A stretch of 64,000 bases of DNA, from positions 1 to 64,000 of the forward strand of contig JAFKFN010000016.1 in NCBI GenBank assembly GCA_017308255.1, in the 5' to 3' direction. Shown piece by piece: positions 1-7,217 of the stretch. The translations under genes were made by a program, and so were the position numbers. Under the pieces are notes generated by a model. That model was not told the DNA's origin. It saw only the letters and a list, made by a program, of their open reading frames with translations, and made no database searches. This DNA comes from Altererythrobacter sp. Its GTDB lineage: Bacteria > Pseudomonadota > Alphaproteobacteria > Sphingomonadales > Sphingomonadaceae. How positions within the stretch are numbered: position 1 is the first letter of the stretch; the number at the start of each line of letters is the position of its first letter.

Positions 1-357
1 TCACTACCCGCTCTGCTGGGGCCTTGGCGGGCGATTTTACATTGGAGGATCTGGGCTTCATCTTCGTTCCTTCGTCACTACGACGAAGCCCAGATCCTCC
101 TTAAATCACAACCTCAAATCTGTGCCATTGGTGCTGACGGCGGACAGCGTGACGTATTGGATGCGGGCTATGATCCGATCACAGACTTGTTGGCGGATTT
201 CGTGCAGTTTACGAACAGCGGCGGCAACTCGATCATAAGTGTAGACATGGACGGCACCGGCACCACCTATGGGTGGACGCAGATTGCCACGGTCTACAAC
301 CATACCAATCTTGATCCTGATGCGATGGTTACGGCAGGGCAGCTACTCGCCGCCTGA
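1..357 (+). pseudogene. C-terminal fragment of a type I-secreted (RTX-type) protein
   Basis: The frame is open from position 1, but only codons from about 148 onward read like a known domain. The pattern DVLD, LADFVQF, GGNSIISVDMDGTGTT and a final AGQLLAA before the stop matches the C-terminal type I secretion target domain of large RTX/VCBS adhesins, which ends in about 70 such residues. Upstream of 148 the frame carries no RTX repeats and includes a 16-bp inverted repeat. This looks like the stump of a large surface protein broken by rearrangement. The alternative, that this is the true end of a gene running in from the left, is less likely because the domain match stops abruptly. Confidence 0.45.
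44..100. repeat. 16-bp perfect inverted repeat
   Basis: GGAGGATCTGGGCTTC at 44-59 is exactly complementary to GAAGCCCAGATCCTCC at 85-100, with a 25-nt loop. It lies just upstream of the point where the secretion-domain match begins and has no T-tract, so it is not an obvious terminator. It may be a recombination scar or the end of a small repeat element. Confidence 0.6.
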
Positions 358-542
358 TCGGTCGAAGCAGAATTCACAACGCAGATTTCTTGGCGCGTCC
401 GGCATGTGCCGGAGCAGGCTCTATGCGCTTTGCGCACCGGGCCGCTGAAAAATCGTCCCGGCCATACGGTAACGATCCCTCGCGCATATTCTGACCCAAG
501 GTCAGTCATCAGGCGCGACCATGTGGCCGCAGACTTTCTTCC

Positions 543-740
543 GGCGGCTTTGGCCGCCTTTTCTGTTTCGGGCCTGCGGCCCCTTTGCCGTCAAGGCCAA
601 GCCCTTTCGGGCGGAAAACGGCGACCGTGTAGTCGCCCCGAGCAAGCCGCGTCTCCGGCCCGCGCCATCCGCCGTTTTCCGGTCTGGACGGCAAGAACCC
701 CGCTCATTGCCGCGTGGCTAGTCGGTTGCATGCGCAACCG
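543..740 (+). promoter_or_regulatory. Hairpin-rich leader upstream of ardA
   Basis: The 402 bases at 358-759 hold no convincing gene but are full of inverted repeats. GGCGGC/GCCGCC lies at 543-558, followed by TTTT. GGGCC/GGCCC lies at 570-582. An 11-bp pair, CGGAAAACGGC at 612-622 and GCCGTTTTCCG at 671-681, encloses GGCGAC/GTCGCC at 620-637. CGGTTGC/GCAACCG lies at 723-740, just before the ardA ribosome-binding site. The first can act as a terminator of upstream transcription. The rest could shape ardA expression, possibly as a folded single-strand promoter active when the element enters a new cell. That role is inferred by analogy with Frpo-type plasmid promoters. Confidence 0.45.
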
Positions 741-759
741 CTAACCCAAAGGAAAAACA

Positions 760-1290
760 ATGAGAAACAATACACAAACAGAACAATCCCGCATCTATGT
801 GGCCTGTCTTGCGGCCTATAATAACGGCTACTTGCACGGCGCGTGGATCGACGCCGCGCAAGAGCCATGGGCGATCTATGACGCTGTGCGCGACATGCTG
901 AAGGCTTCCCCCATCGAGGACGCCGAGGAATGGGCGATTCATGACTATGAAGGTTTTGGCGGCATCCGCCTGTCGGAATACGAAGGTTTCGAGCGCGTCA
1001 GCCAGCTTGCGGCCTTCATTGCCGAGCATGGCGAGATCGGCACGGCCTTGCTGGATTATTACAGCGGCGATCTGGACGAAGCGCAGGAGGCTTTGGACGA
1101 CCGCCACCTTGGCGCATACGCCAGCCTTGCCGACTACGTGCAGGACGTGACGGAGGAAACGACCGCAATTCCCCAATCCTTGCGCTACTATATCGACTGG
1201 CAAGCCATGGCGCGGGATGCAGAGTTAAGCGGCGACCTGTTCACCATCCAGACCGCACATGACGCCGTGCATGTGTTTGCGGGGTGCTGA
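760..1290 (+). CDS. ardA: Antirestriction protein ArdA
   Basis: This 176-residue acidic protein fits the ArdA family, which mimics the bend and charge of B-form DNA and blocks type I restriction enzymes, protecting incoming mobile DNA. It has the family pattern in order: RIYVACLAAYNNG near the start, HGAWIDA, EEWAIHDYEGF near 60-70, LSEYEGFE, ADYVQDVTEE and a closing SLRYYIDWQAMARDAELSG region before a short tail. A ribosome-binding site AAGGA lies 6 nt before the ATG. ArdA is typical of conjugative plasmids and integrative elements, and here it sits beside a tRNA 3' end. The next gene starts 2 nt after its stop codon, suggesting an operon. Confidence 0.93.
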   Translation: MRNNTQTEQSRIYVACLAAYNNGYLHGAWIDAAQEPWAIYDAVRDMLKASPIEDAEEWAIHDYEGFGGIRLSEYEGFERVSQLAAFIAEHGEIGTALLDYYSGDLDEAQEALDDRHLGAYASLADYVQDVTEETTAIPQSLRYYIDWQAMARDAELSGDLFTIQTAHDAVHVFAGC

Positions 1291-1292
1291 CC

Positions 1293-1598
1293 ATGGAACA
1301 GCAACCCCAAATCCAAATCCACCGCTTCACATGGCAAGGCATCGAGATTGAGGCGGTTTACGCGCCCGAAAAATTTGGCGGCGCAATCGCCCACCTTGAA
1401 ATCCGCAGTATCAAACCAGAGCGTGCGCCGCTGCCGATCACGGAAACAGGTTATCGCTCCCACTATCACCCGTGCGGCACCGTGGAGGCCAACGGCGGTG
1501 ACGTTGTGGCGCAGGTCACGGCATGGCTGGATGAGGAAGCCGCCACACCTGCATGGCGGCGCTACGTTGAAGCCAGTCGGCAAGGTACATTGTTTTGA
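1293..1598 (+). CDS. Hypothetical protein downstream of ardA
   Basis: A 101-residue protein begins at the ATG 2 nt after the ardA stop; an in-frame GTG at 1284 overlaps ardA and is less likely. It contains WQGIEIEAVYAPEKFGG and AHLEIRS near the N-terminus, RSHYHPCGTVEANGG in the middle, and a basic, aromatic end (AWRRYVEASRQGTLF). There is no signal peptide or membrane segment. I do not recognise the family. The spacing and shared terminator make it co-transcribed with ardA, so an accessory role in DNA transfer or antirestriction is a reasonable guess. Confidence 0.75.
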   Translation: MEQQPQIQIHRFTWQGIEIEAVYAPEKFGGAIAHLEIRSIKPERAPLPITETGYRSHYHPCGTVEANGGDVVAQVTAWLDEEAATPAWRRYVEASRQGTLF

Positions 1599-1640
1599 AA
1601 GACAGGAGGCCGCTCAACCGTGAGCGGCCTTCCTGTCTTT
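1598..1640 (+). terminator. Rho-independent terminator of the ardA operon
   Basis: A strong stem pairs 1598-1616 with 1621-1640 (arms near AAGACAGGAGGCCGCTCA) with one bulged base and an ACCG loop. It is followed by a short T-run and starts on the last base of the upstream stop codon. The match continues into AAA/TTT, so it may stop transcription in both directions. Confidence 0.8.
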
Positions 1641-1855
1641 CATCCCGCCCGACCCACCCCTGAACGGTGGGCGCGGCTTAGGCCGCGCCGTTATTGCTGG
1701 CCGCATCCTGCGCTCTGATACGGCGCGCCGCACCACAGCGGCAGCAACGAGGTGATCTAGAATCGTTTGATGATCCGGCAGGTGCGGGGCATCCGAACGC
1801 ACGCTGCGCGCGCGTCCGCGAAGCGATTCCGCAAATCTTTCTGCACAATACCTAC

Positions 1856-1878
1856 ACAGGCCAAAATGGCCTGTTTTT
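1856..1878 (+). terminator. Terminator-like hairpin near the island edge
   Basis: ACAGGCCA (1856-1863) pairs with TGGCCTGT (1867-1874) over an AAA loop and is followed by TTTT. The 276 bases at 1641-1916 hold this hairpin but no gene I can support; no integrase frame is visible there. Confidence 0.65.
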
Positions 1879-1916
1879 ATCTTTATATTTCAGATAGTTC
1901 GACAAATCCAAAGATT

Positions 1917-1991
1917 TGGAGCGGGCGAAGGGATTCGAACCCTCGACCCCAACCTTGGCAAGGTTGTGCTCTACCCCTGAGCTACGCCCGC
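1917..1991 (-). tRNA. tRNA-Gly (anticodon GCC)
   Basis: Read on the minus strand, the gene starts GCGGGCGTAGCTCAGGGGTA and has the anticodon loop CTTGCCAAG (anticodon GCC). Its T-arm contains GGTTCGAATCC, the acceptor closes with CGCCCGC, and the 3' CCA is encoded. All four stems pair. Its 3' end faces the ardA segment at lower coordinates, the side on which site-specific elements integrate. Confidence 0.97.
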
Positions 1992-2197
1992 TCGCTGGCG
2001 ACCGGATCGGCCAATCATTGTTGGGCGACCCGGTGGGAGGCGCGCGGTTAGCATCGGGCCGGCGGGGTCGCAAGGGCAAATCGGCGGGCGCGGGGCCAGC
2101 GGGTTGCATCCTTCACAAATCGTCCGCAAGGACCACATTGCACGGGGCGCCAAACGGCGCCGAAAGGCATCAAGGCCGTATCTAGGGGATAGCAAGC

Positions 2198-3109
2198 GTG
2201 GCAAGCATGGGCCTCAATCTGGACGAGCAGAAAGCGGTCGAGCGGTTCCGGCGGGACGTGGTCGATCCTTCGCGCTCCAAGCTCGTGATCCTCGATTTCT
2301 GGGCCGAGTGGTGCGGGCCGTGCAAGGCGCTGGCCCCGGTGCTGGAAAAGGTCGCCGCCGAATATGCCGACAAGGGCGTGCTGCTGGCCAAGGTCAACGT
2401 CGATGAGGAACAGTTCATCGCCGCGCAGTTCCAGGTGCGTTCGATTCCCACCGTCTATGCGATGTTCCAGGGCCAGCCGGTGGCCGACCTGACCCCGATG
2501 CGCAGCGAATCGCAGCTGAAGCAGGCGCTCGACCAGTTGCTGGCCCAGTTGCCGGTCGAAGGCGGCGCCGGCGATGGGGCCGGCGACATCGCCCCGCTGC
2601 TGGCGATGGGCGAGCAGGTCCTGGCCGAAGGGGATGGGGAGCGCGCGGCGTCGATCTTCGCCCAGATCGCGGAGATGGCGCCGGAGGATGCGGCCGCGCG
2701 GTCCGGCCTGATCCGTGCCCTGCTGGCCGCCGGACAGCGCGATGAAGCGCGCGCGGCGTTCGATACGCTGCCCGAGGCGCTGCGTGACGATCCCCTGGTG
2801 GCGCAGGCCGCGGCCGCGCTGGAGCTGGCCGGCGACAGCGTGGATGAAGGGGAATTGCAGGCATTGCGCGCCGCCGCCGCCGAGCGGCCGAACGACCCTG
2901 AGGCCCAGTTCGCTTTCGCCCAGGCCGCGTTCGCCGCCGGCCGGCGTGACGAGGCGGCCGAAACGCTGCTGGGCCTGATCCGCACCCATTCGGAATGGAA
3001 CGAAGGCGCGGCCAAGGCCAAGCTGCTGCAGATCTTCGAAGCGGTGGGCCTGGAAGACCCGTGGGTTGCGGCGCAGCGCCGCAAGCTGTCGCTGCTGCTG
3101 TTCGGATGA
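2198..3109 (+). CDS. cnoX: Co-chaperone thioredoxin-TPR protein CnoX (YbbN)
   Basis: The 303-residue protein has an N-terminal thioredoxin domain (about 1-115) with the active site WCGPC at 38-42 and the cis-proline motif SIPT. A C-terminal set of TPR-like helices runs from about 130 to 303. This is the CnoX/YbbN architecture: a holdase that binds unfolding proteins and passes them to GroEL or DnaK. E. coli CnoX lacks a full redox pair, whereas this protein keeps both cysteines, as alphaproteobacterial versions do, so it may also reduce disulfides. The GTG start is chosen because AGGGGAT lies about 8 nt upstream; an ATG at 2207 is the alternative. The LON-domain gene follows after 61 nt. Confidence 0.9.
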   Translation: MASMGLNLDEQKAVERFRRDVVDPSRSKLVILDFWAEWCGPCKALAPVLEKVAAEYADKGVLLAKVNVDEEQFIAAQFQVRSIPTVYAMFQGQPVADLTPMRSESQLKQALDQLLAQLPVEGGAGDGAGDIAPLLAMGEQVLAEGDGERAASIFAQIAEMAPEDAAARSGLIRALLAAGQRDEARAAFDTLPEALRDDPLVAQAAAALELAGDSVDEGELQALRAAAAERPNDPEAQFAFAQAAFAAGRRDEAAETLLGLIRTHSEWNEGAAKAKLLQIFEAVGLEDPWVAAQRRKLSLLLFG

Positions 3110-3170
3110 GCCATGCGCCGGCCTTCCGCCCTTGTTTCGGCCTGCCCGCAATGAAGGAAGGACCGGCATC

Positions 3171-3785
3171 GTGATCATCGCCCGGCTGCCGATCTTCCCG
3201 CTCGCCGGCGCGATCCTGTTCCCGGGCCTGCAACTGCCGCTGCATATCTTCGAGCCGCGCTATCGCGAACTGGTCGGCAGCGCCCTGGCGCGGGATCGGC
3301 GGATCGGCATGATCCAGCCCCAGACCGCGCAGGAAGGCGTGCCGCTGTTCGCCGTGGGCTGCATCGGCAAGATCGGCGAGGTGCAGGCGCTGGAAGACGG
3401 GCGCTACAATATCGTGCTGGAGGGGGAGGCGCGCTTCCGCGTGCGGCGCGAGCTGGCCGCGACCACCCCCTTCCGGCAGGTGGAGGCCGAGCTGCTGGAG
3501 GAACCCGAACAGGAAGTGCTCAGCTCCGCCGAACGCGCCGGTTTCGAGCAGGAAGCCCGCCGCTTTGCCGACCGGCAAGGCTACAGCATCGATTGGGATT
3601 CGATCGAGCGGCTGGACGATGCCTCGCTGATCAACGGCGTCAGCCAGATCGCGCCGTTCGATGCCGCCGCCAAGCAGGCCCTGCTCGAAGCCGCCGATCT
3701 GCGCACCCGCTGCGAGCTGCTGGTGCAGCTGATGCAGTTCTTCGGACGCGGCGATCCCGACGAGGAACGGGTGACGCTGCAATAG
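3171..3785 (+). CDS. LON substrate-binding domain protein
   Basis: This 204-residue protein consists of the Lon N-terminal (PUA-like) domain without ATPase or protease domains. Diagnostic parts are RLPIFPLAGAILFPG, LPLHIFEPRYRELV and RRIGMIQP in the first 60 residues, then GCIGKI and EGEARFRV. Stand-alone LON proteins are common beside cnoX in alphaproteobacteria and are thought to act in protein quality control, though the biochemical role is not settled. The GTG at 3171 is preceded by AAGGAAGGA at a good distance; a longer frame from 3066 would overlap cnoX and is not supported. Confidence 0.88.
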   Translation: MIIARLPIFPLAGAILFPGLQLPLHIFEPRYRELVGSALARDRRIGMIQPQTAQEGVPLFAVGCIGKIGEVQALEDGRYNIVLEGEARFRVRRELAATTPFRQVEAELLEEPEQEVLSSAERAGFEQEARRFADRQGYSIDWDSIERLDDASLINGVSQIAPFDAAAKQALLEAADLRTRCELLVQLMQFFGRGDPDEERVTLQ

Positions 3786-3851
3786 AGCTTAAGTTGCTCG
3801 CAATGACTATTTAGGGATAGGTGGTCATGGTTTAGCGCGCCGAAAGCGTGG

Positions 3852-4472
3852 TCAGAAGAACGTGCCGCGCACGCCGTCGAACACGTATTGCGCGGCCAGC
3901 GCCGCCAGCAACACGCCGAGCAGCCGGGTGATGACCGCTTCCACCTGCGCGCCGACCAGCTTCATCAGCGGGCTCGCCGCCCATAGCGCCAGCAGGGTAA
4001 GCACCATGACGGCGAGCAGCGCGGCGAGCACCACCAGCGTCTGCCACAGGCCATGCGCGGACCCCGCCAGCAGCATGATCGAAGCGATCGCGCCCGGACC
4101 GGCGAGCATCGGCATGGCCATCGGGAAGACCGATACGTCTTCCACCTCGGGCGTTTCGCGCAGCTTTTCCGCCCGCTCCTCCCGCCGCTGGGTGCGCTTT
4201 TCGAACACCATGTCCAGCGCGATCAGGAACAGCATGATGCCCCCGGCGACGCGGAAGGAATCGAGTTCGATGTGCAGCGCGCCCAGCAGCTCGTGCCCGA
4301 ACAGGGCGAAGCCCAGCAGGATCGCCCCGGCGATAAGGCAGGCCTTGAGCGCCATCGCGCGCTTCTGCGCCGGGTCCGCCCCACTGGTCAGCCCGGCATA
4401 GATCGGCGCGCAGCCAGGCGGGTCGATGACGACGAACAGCGTGACGAAGGCCGAAAGGAACAGCTCCAGCAT
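3852..4472 (-). CDS. MarC family integral membrane protein
   Basis: The 206-residue product has about six hydrophobic helices and the family signature: FVVIDPPGCAPIYAGL after the first helix, FRVAGGIMLFLIALDM, and a mirrored AMPMLAGPGAIASIML in the second half. MarC/UPF0056 proteins are inner-membrane proteins of unknown function, once wrongly linked to antibiotic resistance. The cytoplasmic loop around residues 90-112 is strongly charged. It is the last gene of a leftward operon after the YggT and lipoprotein genes and starts 9 nt after the lipoprotein stop. Confidence 0.88.
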   Translation of the reverse strand: MLELFLSAFVTLFVVIDPPGCAPIYAGLTSGADPAQKRAMALKACLIAGAILLGFALFGHELLGALHIELDSFRVAGGIMLFLIALDMVFEKRTQRREERAEKLRETPEVEDVSVFPMAMPMLAGPGAIASIMLLAGSAHGLWQTLVVLAALLAVMVLTLLALWAASPLMKLVGAQVEAVITRLLGVLLAALAAQYVFDGVRGTFF

Positions 4473-4481
4473 CAGGCCTCG

Positions 4482-5219
4482 CTAGGGCGCGGCAACGTCG
4501 CTGCGCAGAATTTCGCGCATCTCGCCTTGCTGGCGCAGCTGCACCGTGAACTGGCGCGCGCCGGAAGGCGCCACGGAATAGGCGTAGGCCAGCGTGCCGT
4601 CGGCCGAAGCGCCGCCGCCCCGGCACGTGCCGCCATCGCAGGCGGGGGCGGTTATCGCGGCCGTGGGCAGGCGTTGGCTGCGTTCGAAACGATCGGGTCT
4701 CGCCGGGCAATCCGCCACCGTGCCGCCGATCATCGCCGGCGCTTCCAGCGGCTGGGCCAGATCGTCGCCCTGGTCGAGCACCCATTTGTAGGCGCCGTTG
4801 CGCTGGCGGCTCCAGACCGTGGTGAAATAGCCGGTGGAACCGTCCGCCCGCTGCCACGCGCCCTTGCTCACCGCCAGGGTGCCGTCGCAGCTCGCCCAGA
4901 CCTGGTGCGGCTGCCAGCGCAGGGCTTCGGCCGGATTGGCGCGGCCCTTCAGCCAGTCCCGCGCCCTGACCGCCCGGGGCTCGAACATCACCGCGTCGTC
5001 AGCCGCGTAATCGGCGAAGGCGGTCCATTGCCCCTTTTCCTGCGCCGTGCGGGCGAAGGCCAGTTCCGCCGCGACGATCGCGCTGGGATTGCCGCGCAGG
5101 AACTGGTCCGCGCGCTCCCCCCGCGCGAGGGTGGGGCGCGGAGGGCCACTGGGCGCGCACCCGGCCACCAGCGCCGCCGCCAGCGCCACGGCTGGTGCCC
5201 AGCGGGCCAGCCGGTTCAT
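4482..5219 (-). CDS. Lipoprotein with SnoaL-like/DUF4440-type domain
   Basis: The start is the ATG at 5219, giving 245 residues with an N-terminal lipoprotein signal (MNRLARWAP, then hydrophobic residues and lipobox LVAGC). The mature part reads like an NTF2/SnoaL-fold domain: SAIVAAELAFARTAQEKG, YAADDAVMFEP and YFTTVWSRQRNGAYKWVLD. A cysteine-containing tail (CDGGTCRGGG) follows. The substrate is unknown; a periplasmic, membrane-anchored binding or scaffold role is the safest reading. Its start overlaps the yggT stop as ATGA, so it is translationally coupled. A longer frame to 5390 runs through yggT and is not real. Confidence 0.75.
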   Translation of the reverse strand: MNRLARWAPAVALAAALVAGCAPSGPPRPTLARGERADQFLRGNPSAIVAAELAFARTAQEKGQWTAFADYAADDAVMFEPRAVRARDWLKGRANPAEALRWQPHQVWASCDGTLAVSKGAWQRADGSTGYFTTVWSRQRNGAYKWVLDQGDDLAQPLEAPAMIGGTVADCPARPDRFERSQRLPTAAITAPACDGGTCRGGGASADGTLAYAYSVAPSGARQFTVQLRQQGEMREILRSDVAAP

Positions 5220-5512
5220 GCAAGGCCGCTGCGGGCGAGGTTGTTGAAGATGATGTTGACGATATTCAGCAGCACGATGAGGATCAGCGGCGAGAAATCG
5301 ATCGCGCCGGTATCCGGCATGATCCGCCGGATCGGCCGCAGGATGGGTTCGAGCAAGGCATTGATCGAACGCCAGATCGCCGCCACCCACTGGTTGTGCA
5401 TGTTCACCACGTTGAACGCGATCAGCAGGCTGAGCACGAATTGCACGATCACCAGCACGATGATGATCGAGATCAGATAGCCGACGATCTGCGAAAGGGT
5501 CAGAAAGAGCAC
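5216..5512 (-). CDS. YggT family membrane protein
   Basis: The 98-residue protein has two YggT-type hydrophobic segments flanking a conserved amphipathic stretch: SQIVGYLISIIIVLVIVQ, then PILRPIRRIMPDTGAIDFSP and ILIVLLNIVNIIF. YggT proteins are small inner-membrane proteins linked to osmotic tolerance, envelope integrity or cytochrome assembly in different bacteria. The start codon is GTG. It is the first gene of a leftward operon with the lipoprotein and MarC genes. Confidence 0.88.
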   Translation of the reverse strand: MLFLTLSQIVGYLISIIIVLVIVQFVLSLLIAFNVVNMHNQWVAAIWRSINALLEPILRPIRRIMPDTGAIDFSPLILIVLLNIVNIIFNNLARSGLA

Positions 5513-5664
5513 GGGTGCGCGGGCCTCCAGTTGTCAGCCGAATGACTAGGGCCTGTGCCGATCACTGGCAATGCCCCGATCGGCCCGGAAATCCCCAGGC
5601 GGCGTGACCCTGGCCCGATGCCGCCGTTGCCAGCCACTGCCACGGAGCCTAGACCGCGCCGGCG

Positions 5665-5749
5665 GCGGGTGTGGCGGAATGGTAGACGCCGGGGACTTAA
5701 AATCCCCTGGGCTTTGCCCGTGCCGGTTCGAGTCCGGCCACCCGCACCA
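5665..5749 (+). tRNA. tRNA-Leu (anticodon TAA)
   Basis: The acceptor GCGGGTG (5665-5671) pairs with CACCCGC (5739-5745), followed by A and an encoded CCA. The anticodon loop ACTTAAAAT gives TAA. A long variable arm (TGGGCTTTGCCCG) marks a class II tRNA, and the T-loop reads GGTTCGAGTCC. Confidence 0.97.
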
Positions 5750-5921
5750 CCAATCCTCGGCGGCTGAATACGGGAAAACCCTTAAGCGCTGGAAAACCAT
5801 GCCTTGAAAGGATGGTGTCAGGGTATCGCCTTAGGGTGATGCGGAGTTCGGGGTGCGCCTTCGGCGAAGGCCTCGGGCGCGGGGCCTTGATTTTTGTCCA
5901 GCGGGACCTTCGGAGCACTCG

Positions 5922-6584
5922 ATGACTTCCATGCGCTCAGGGTCGAACAGCTCGCCGGACGGGGATGCGGATTCGGTTCATCTGCCGGCGGGCGAGGCCG
6001 ATGCGGGCGATCAGCGAAGCGCGCCGCGGTTCACGCTGCTTATCCGTTCGGCCAAGCTGACCAGCCGCGATTCCGAATATCTGTGCGTGGTGCGCGACGC
6101 GTCGGAGAGCGGCGTCAGCGTGCGGTTGTTCCATCCGCTGCCGCCCGAGGTGCCGCTGACGCTGGAAATGCCCAATGGTGACCGGCATCCGCTGGAGCGC
6201 GTGTGGGAGGAAGAGGGCAAGGCCGGTTTCCGCTTCACCGCGCCGGTCGATATCGCCCGCATCGTGGAAAATCCCAGCGAGTTCGCCCGGCGCGCGGTGC
6301 GCGTTCGCTTGCAGGTGCCATGCGAGCTGGTCATCGGGCCGCGCACCGTGCCGGGGACGATCTGCAATCTTTCGCAGCAGGGCGCGCAAGTGCGCACCCA
6401 GGAAAAGCTGCTGCTGATCCAGCGGGTGAAGATTCTCGCCGAAGGCATGCCGGAAGTCGCCGGCAAGGTCCGCTGGCGCAGCAACGACAACTATGGCCTG
6501 AGCTTCGAGGACACGTTCCAGTTCGCCGAACTGGCGGCGCTGGCGTTCGACCTGCAGCGCGCGGCGCGTTCCCCGGCCGCCTGA
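5922..6584 (+). CDS. Tandem PilZ domain protein
   Basis: The 220-residue protein carries two PilZ-like domains. The first has an RxxxR motif (RSAPR, about residue 33-37) and DASESG; the second has RRAVR (about 125-129) and NLSQQG. Both halves keep the RxxxR and [D/N]xSxxG residues that hold cyclic di-GMP, so both could bind it. PilZ proteins turn c-di-GMP level into changes of motility, polysaccharide or cell-cycle control. There is no membrane segment. The ATG at 5922 is preceded by CGGAG; an in-frame ATG at 5931 is also possible. It stands alone between tRNA-Leu and the convergent msrB. Confidence 0.85.
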   Translation: MTSMRSGSNSSPDGDADSVHLPAGEADAGDQRSAPRFTLLIRSAKLTSRDSEYLCVVRDASESGVSVRLFHPLPPEVPLTLEMPNGDRHPLERVWEEEGKAGFRFTAPVDIARIVENPSEFARRAVRVRLQVPCELVIGPRTVPGTICNLSQQGAQVRTQEKLLLIQRVKILAEGMPEVAGKVRWRSNDNYGLSFEDTFQFAELAALAFDLQRAARSPAA

Positions 6585-6591
6585 CGCCGGC

Positions 6592-7083
6592 TCAGGCCGG
6601 GCGGAACTTCAGCGACAGCCCGTTCATGCAATAGCGCAGGCCAGTGGGCTTCGGCCCGTCGCGGAACACGTGGCCCAGGTGGCCGCCGCAATCGGCGCAG
6701 TGCACCGCCGTGCGGGCATAGCCCAGCTTGTGGTCGACCGAGGTCCCGATCGCGCCGGGCAGCGGCTGATAGAAGCTGGGCCAGCCGGTGCCGCTTTCGA
6801 ACTTGGTCTTGCTCGAATAGAGGTCGTTGTTGCAGCCGGCGCAGAGGAATGTGCCTTCGCGGTGTTCGTTGTTGAGCGGCGAGCTGAAGGCGCGCTCCGT
6901 ATCTTCCTGGCGCAGTACGGCGTATTGGGCGGGTGTCAGCCGCTTGCGCCATTCGGCATCGCTGAGCGAAACGCGGAAAGCGGCGGCCTGGGCACGGGTG
7001 CCATAGCCGGCGAAGAAGGGCAGGGCCGCGCCCGCCGCCAGCAAAGTCAACACGCTGCGGCGGGACTGGGTCTGGGCGGGCAT
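6592..7083 (-). CDS. msrB: Peptide-methionine (R)-S-oxide reductase, exported
   Basis: The 163-residue enzyme repairs methionine-R-sulfoxide in proteins. Residues 1-34 form a twin-arginine signal (SRRSVLTLLAAG), so the folded zinc protein is likely exported to the periplasm. The zinc site is C81-x2-C84 and C129-x2-C132. The catalytic cysteine is C152 in RYCMNG, with FESGTGWPSFY and GHLGHVF also typical. Most MsrB proteins are cytoplasmic, so the Tat signal is a notable feature. It is a single gene, with a 14-bp direct repeat pair just upstream. Confidence 0.94.
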   Translation of the reverse strand: MPAQTQSRRSVLTLLAAGAALPFFAGYGTRAQAAAFRVSLSDAEWRKRLTPAQYAVLRQEDTERAFSSPLNNEHREGTFLCAGCNNDLYSSKTKFESGTGWPSFYQPLPGAIGTSVDHKLGYARTAVHCADCGGHLGHVFRDGPKPTGLRYCMNGLSLKFRPA

Positions 7084-7113
7084 GGAGTGGTCTCCCTCGA
7101 TGGATGATTTCCG

Positions 7114-7147
7114 AACCTAAGCTGAACGATAATAACCTAAGCTGAAC
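7114..7147. repeat. Two 14-bp direct repeats upstream of msrB
   Basis: AACCTAAGCTGAAC occurs at 7114-7127 and again at 7134-7147, a spacing of exactly 20 bp or two helical turns. The pair lies 31-64 nt upstream of the msrB start. It could be a regulator binding site. Confidence 0.5.
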
Positions 7148-7217
7148 AAATCCGAATTTCAGACTCTAATTTAGCCGCGGGGCTGATCTCGGCAAATTCC
7201 CTGCGCGGGCGAGGGGA

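Noticed and set aside
1641-1916. Expected integrase gene next to tRNA-Gly
   Set aside because: No frame with tyrosine or serine recombinase motifs is present there; it may lie beyond the left edge.
4482-5390. 302-residue version of the lipoprotein gene
   Set aside because: The first 57 codons overlap yggT out of frame; the lipoprotein signal begins at 5219.
7114-7147. Start of a CRISPR array
   Set aside because: Only two short repeats with a 6-bp gap, and no cas gene in the window.
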